Positions 40,948 to 41,990 of a stretch of 41,990 nt of DNA are shown piece by piece. A program made the position numbers and the translations under genes. This DNA comes from an uncultured Verrucomicrobiales bacterium (GTDB lineage: Bacteria > Verrucomicrobiota > Verrucomicrobiia > Verrucomicrobiales > DEV007): contig CALAIY010000114.1 of assembly GCA_937922595.1 (NCBI GenBank), forward strand, positions 1-41,990, written 5' to 3'. Position 1 is the stretch's first letter, and each line of letters opens with the position of its first letter. The notes below the pieces were generated by a model, which saw nothing but the letters and a program-made list of their open reading frames with translations, was not told the origin of the DNA and ran no database searches.

Positions 40948-41423
40948 TCACCCGATTCCAGTCCCTCGCAATCGGCTCAAGCTAAACCAGCCTGCCGAAC
41001 TCTCTCCCCCAGCCACCGGCATTTCGATGAATGCCCCAGGATCAAAGCCATCCCCCAGCGTCCCTCGTAAGAACGCCTCGCTCCCCAGCGCCACCCCCTC
41101 CGAAAACCAACGCAACCCGATGCGCCACCAACTCGGACTCCGCCAGCTGCCCTCCACCCACCACCACCTTCTGCACCGCTTTAAGCGTAAGCCCATGCCG
41201 CTTCCGCCTCCCGCTCCAGTCCCTTCTCAAAAAGCATCTCCTCATCGGCAAAAAGCCGACTCCCACCCACCGTCCGGCTCATCACATGGAAAAGCCCGGT
41301 CCCCTCCGGAGGCAAAACTGCCCTGCGATGCATTCTACCCGAATCCCGAAAGTAAATTCCGCCCAGCGGAGCAGCCGTAGGAAGGGCAATTTTATCGAGG
41401 TTCGATAATGTAGATGATTCCAT
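40948..41423 (-). pseudogene. Broken REP-associated tyrosine transposase (IS200-like) remnant
   Basis: On the minus strand the 41423-41181 frame carries a transposase N-terminus (RRAVLPPEGTGLFHVMSRTV, then GGSRLFADEEML) and stops after about 80 residues. A second frame, 41196-40948, carries a typical C-terminal block (LRWFSEGVALGSEAFLRGTL, ending AGWFSLSRLRG). The two frames differ and the central region that should hold the HUH histidines is missing, so the gene has lost an internal segment and suffered a frameshift. It is inactive but diagnostic for RAYT-type elements that mobilise REP sequences. The plus-strand open frames over this stretch are its antisense shadows. Confidence 0.72.
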
Positions 41424-41914
41424 TGATTTAGAGTGAGTTAAGTGAATTTAAGGGGCGGTATTCGCAATTGAATGTATCAATTTTCAGCGCGAATGTTTAC
41501 TGGATCTACGGTATGGAAACGATGGAAACTTACGGCATGAAAACTGAAAACTTCGGTTTTGGTTTCATCGGGAGGCAATTCGCGATTCGATTCGAGACAT
41601 CACCGGCAAACGCTCTATTCTTTGCCAGCCTGAATTGATTGGTTGAACTCCGAGGGCTCACGCCGGCGTGTGGAGAGGCGACTGATGCGGCCTGCTAGCG
41701 CAAATCACGGACGGGCAACTTACATCTAGCACTCCAGTCGGGATGCGTGAGGAGCGAGTGCGAATTCAGCTAGTTGATATATCCATCGCAAAGACACTTG
41801 TGTTAATGCCGCTAGGTCGAATGGCGCTCGGTTAAGCCCACCTTTCGGCAAATAAATAGTGCGCAAGTTAGTGTAAAATAGGTGCGGGGAAACCAGCCCT
41901 CTCTACGGTGTTTC
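41424..41914. other. Gene-poor spacer at the right end, no supported feature
   Basis: This 491-base stretch has lower GC than the rest of the window and contains no recognisable gene, tRNA or terminator. It includes a 41-codon open frame (41513-41638) with no recognised similarity. The short repeat ATGGAAACGATGGAAACT begins that frame. Nothing else could be assigned. Confidence 0.6.
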
Positions 41915-41990
41915 ATGCTAACAAAATCACCCTTCCTGAGCGGCTTCCCCACCCTCCTCTTTGGCCGCGCCAAGACGTCCGCGCAACAGC
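41915..41990 (+). CDS. Possible gene start, cut by the right edge
   Basis: An ATG at 41915 opens a frame that runs to the edge: 25 codons, beginning LTKSPFLSGFPTLLFGRAKT. Codon use shifts to GC-rich third positions here, unlike the spacer before it, which suggests real coding sequence. The fragment is too short to assign a family. Confidence 0.35.
   Translation, partial: MLTKSPFLSGFPTLLFGRAKTSAQQ

Noticed and set aside
41027-41408. Two plus-strand proline-rich open frames near the right end
   Set aside because: They are antisense to the broken transposase, and their proline richness comes from the GC-rich complement.
41513-41638. 41-codon open frame in the right spacer
   Set aside because: Too short, no recognised similarity and no clear ribosome site; it contains a small internal repeat that could arise by chance.
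1-41990. CRISPR arrays, tRNA or rRNA genes, prophage or known defence systems
   Set aside because: No regular spaced repeats, cloverleaf sequences, rRNA segments, phage structural genes or defence gene sets were seen on either strand.

Overview
The window looks like a chromosomal stretch of a Gram-negative bacterium of the Verrucomicrobiota, most likely near the Verrucomicrobiales. This is inferred from gene content and protein style, not from a marker gene. The outer-membrane genes (BamD-like, LptE-like), the ExbB/ExbD modules with TPR partners, the NagZ and NamZ peptidoglycan glycosidases, the GC-rich bacterial codon use and the frequent absence of strong Shine-Dalgarno sites all fit. No rRNA, tRNA, CRISPR array, prophage or intact transposon was seen.

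Layout. 1-452: an unrecognised small acidic protein cut by the left edge. 494-1583: the rplM-rpsI ribosomal operon with a candidate promoter and a strong terminator. 1667-2167: a small membrane-anchored protein. 2269-5990: purH, a DUF2750 gene, pdxJ and mnmH (purine, vitamin B6 and tRNA wobble modification). 6005-7832 (minus): nagZ and a coiled-coil zinc-ribbon protein, head to head with 7843-12486 (plus): namZ, murJ and a compact Hsp70. 12483-14313 (minus): a pseudopilin-tailed membrane protein, thyA and folA. 14422-16699: SH3 protein, L,D-transpeptidase-like protein, CPXCG protein and a di-iron hydroxylase. 16914-20191 (minus): an ABC exporter pair and a beta-CASP metallo-beta-lactamase nuclease. 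20308-21927: a membrane-anchored protein and an ABC ATPase without a visible permease. 22089-27831: ExbB, two ExbDs and two secreted repeat proteins. 27847-33614 (minus): a six-gene run of bamD, lptE, rsmI, ybjN-like, GYF-PH and an Na+/H+ antiporter. 33699-34676: holB. 34696-36188 (minus): two TatA genes and an exported EEP-family protein. 36270-38822: hrpB. 38845-40839 (minus): a polytopic membrane protein and a NahK-like sugar kinase. 40948-41423: a broken REP-associated transposase. 41424-41990: mostly empty sequence with a possible gene start at the right edge.

How the genes fit together. Most of the window is housekeeping (translation, nucleotides, folate, replication clamp loading, tRNA and rRNA modification) mixed with cell-envelope work. 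MurJ, NagZ, NamZ, the L,D-transpeptidase-like protein and the NahK-like kinase touch peptidoglycan assembly or recycling. BamD-like and LptE-like proteins serve the outer membrane, and the Tat components serve export. The most system-like unit is the ExbB-ExbD-ExbD-TPR-TPR cluster. It looks like a proton-driven envelope machine with a large periplasmic TPR partner and no TonB, TolA or Pal in view. It is the best candidate for something poorly described. The rest is largely ordinary core genome with a little mobile-element debris at the right end.
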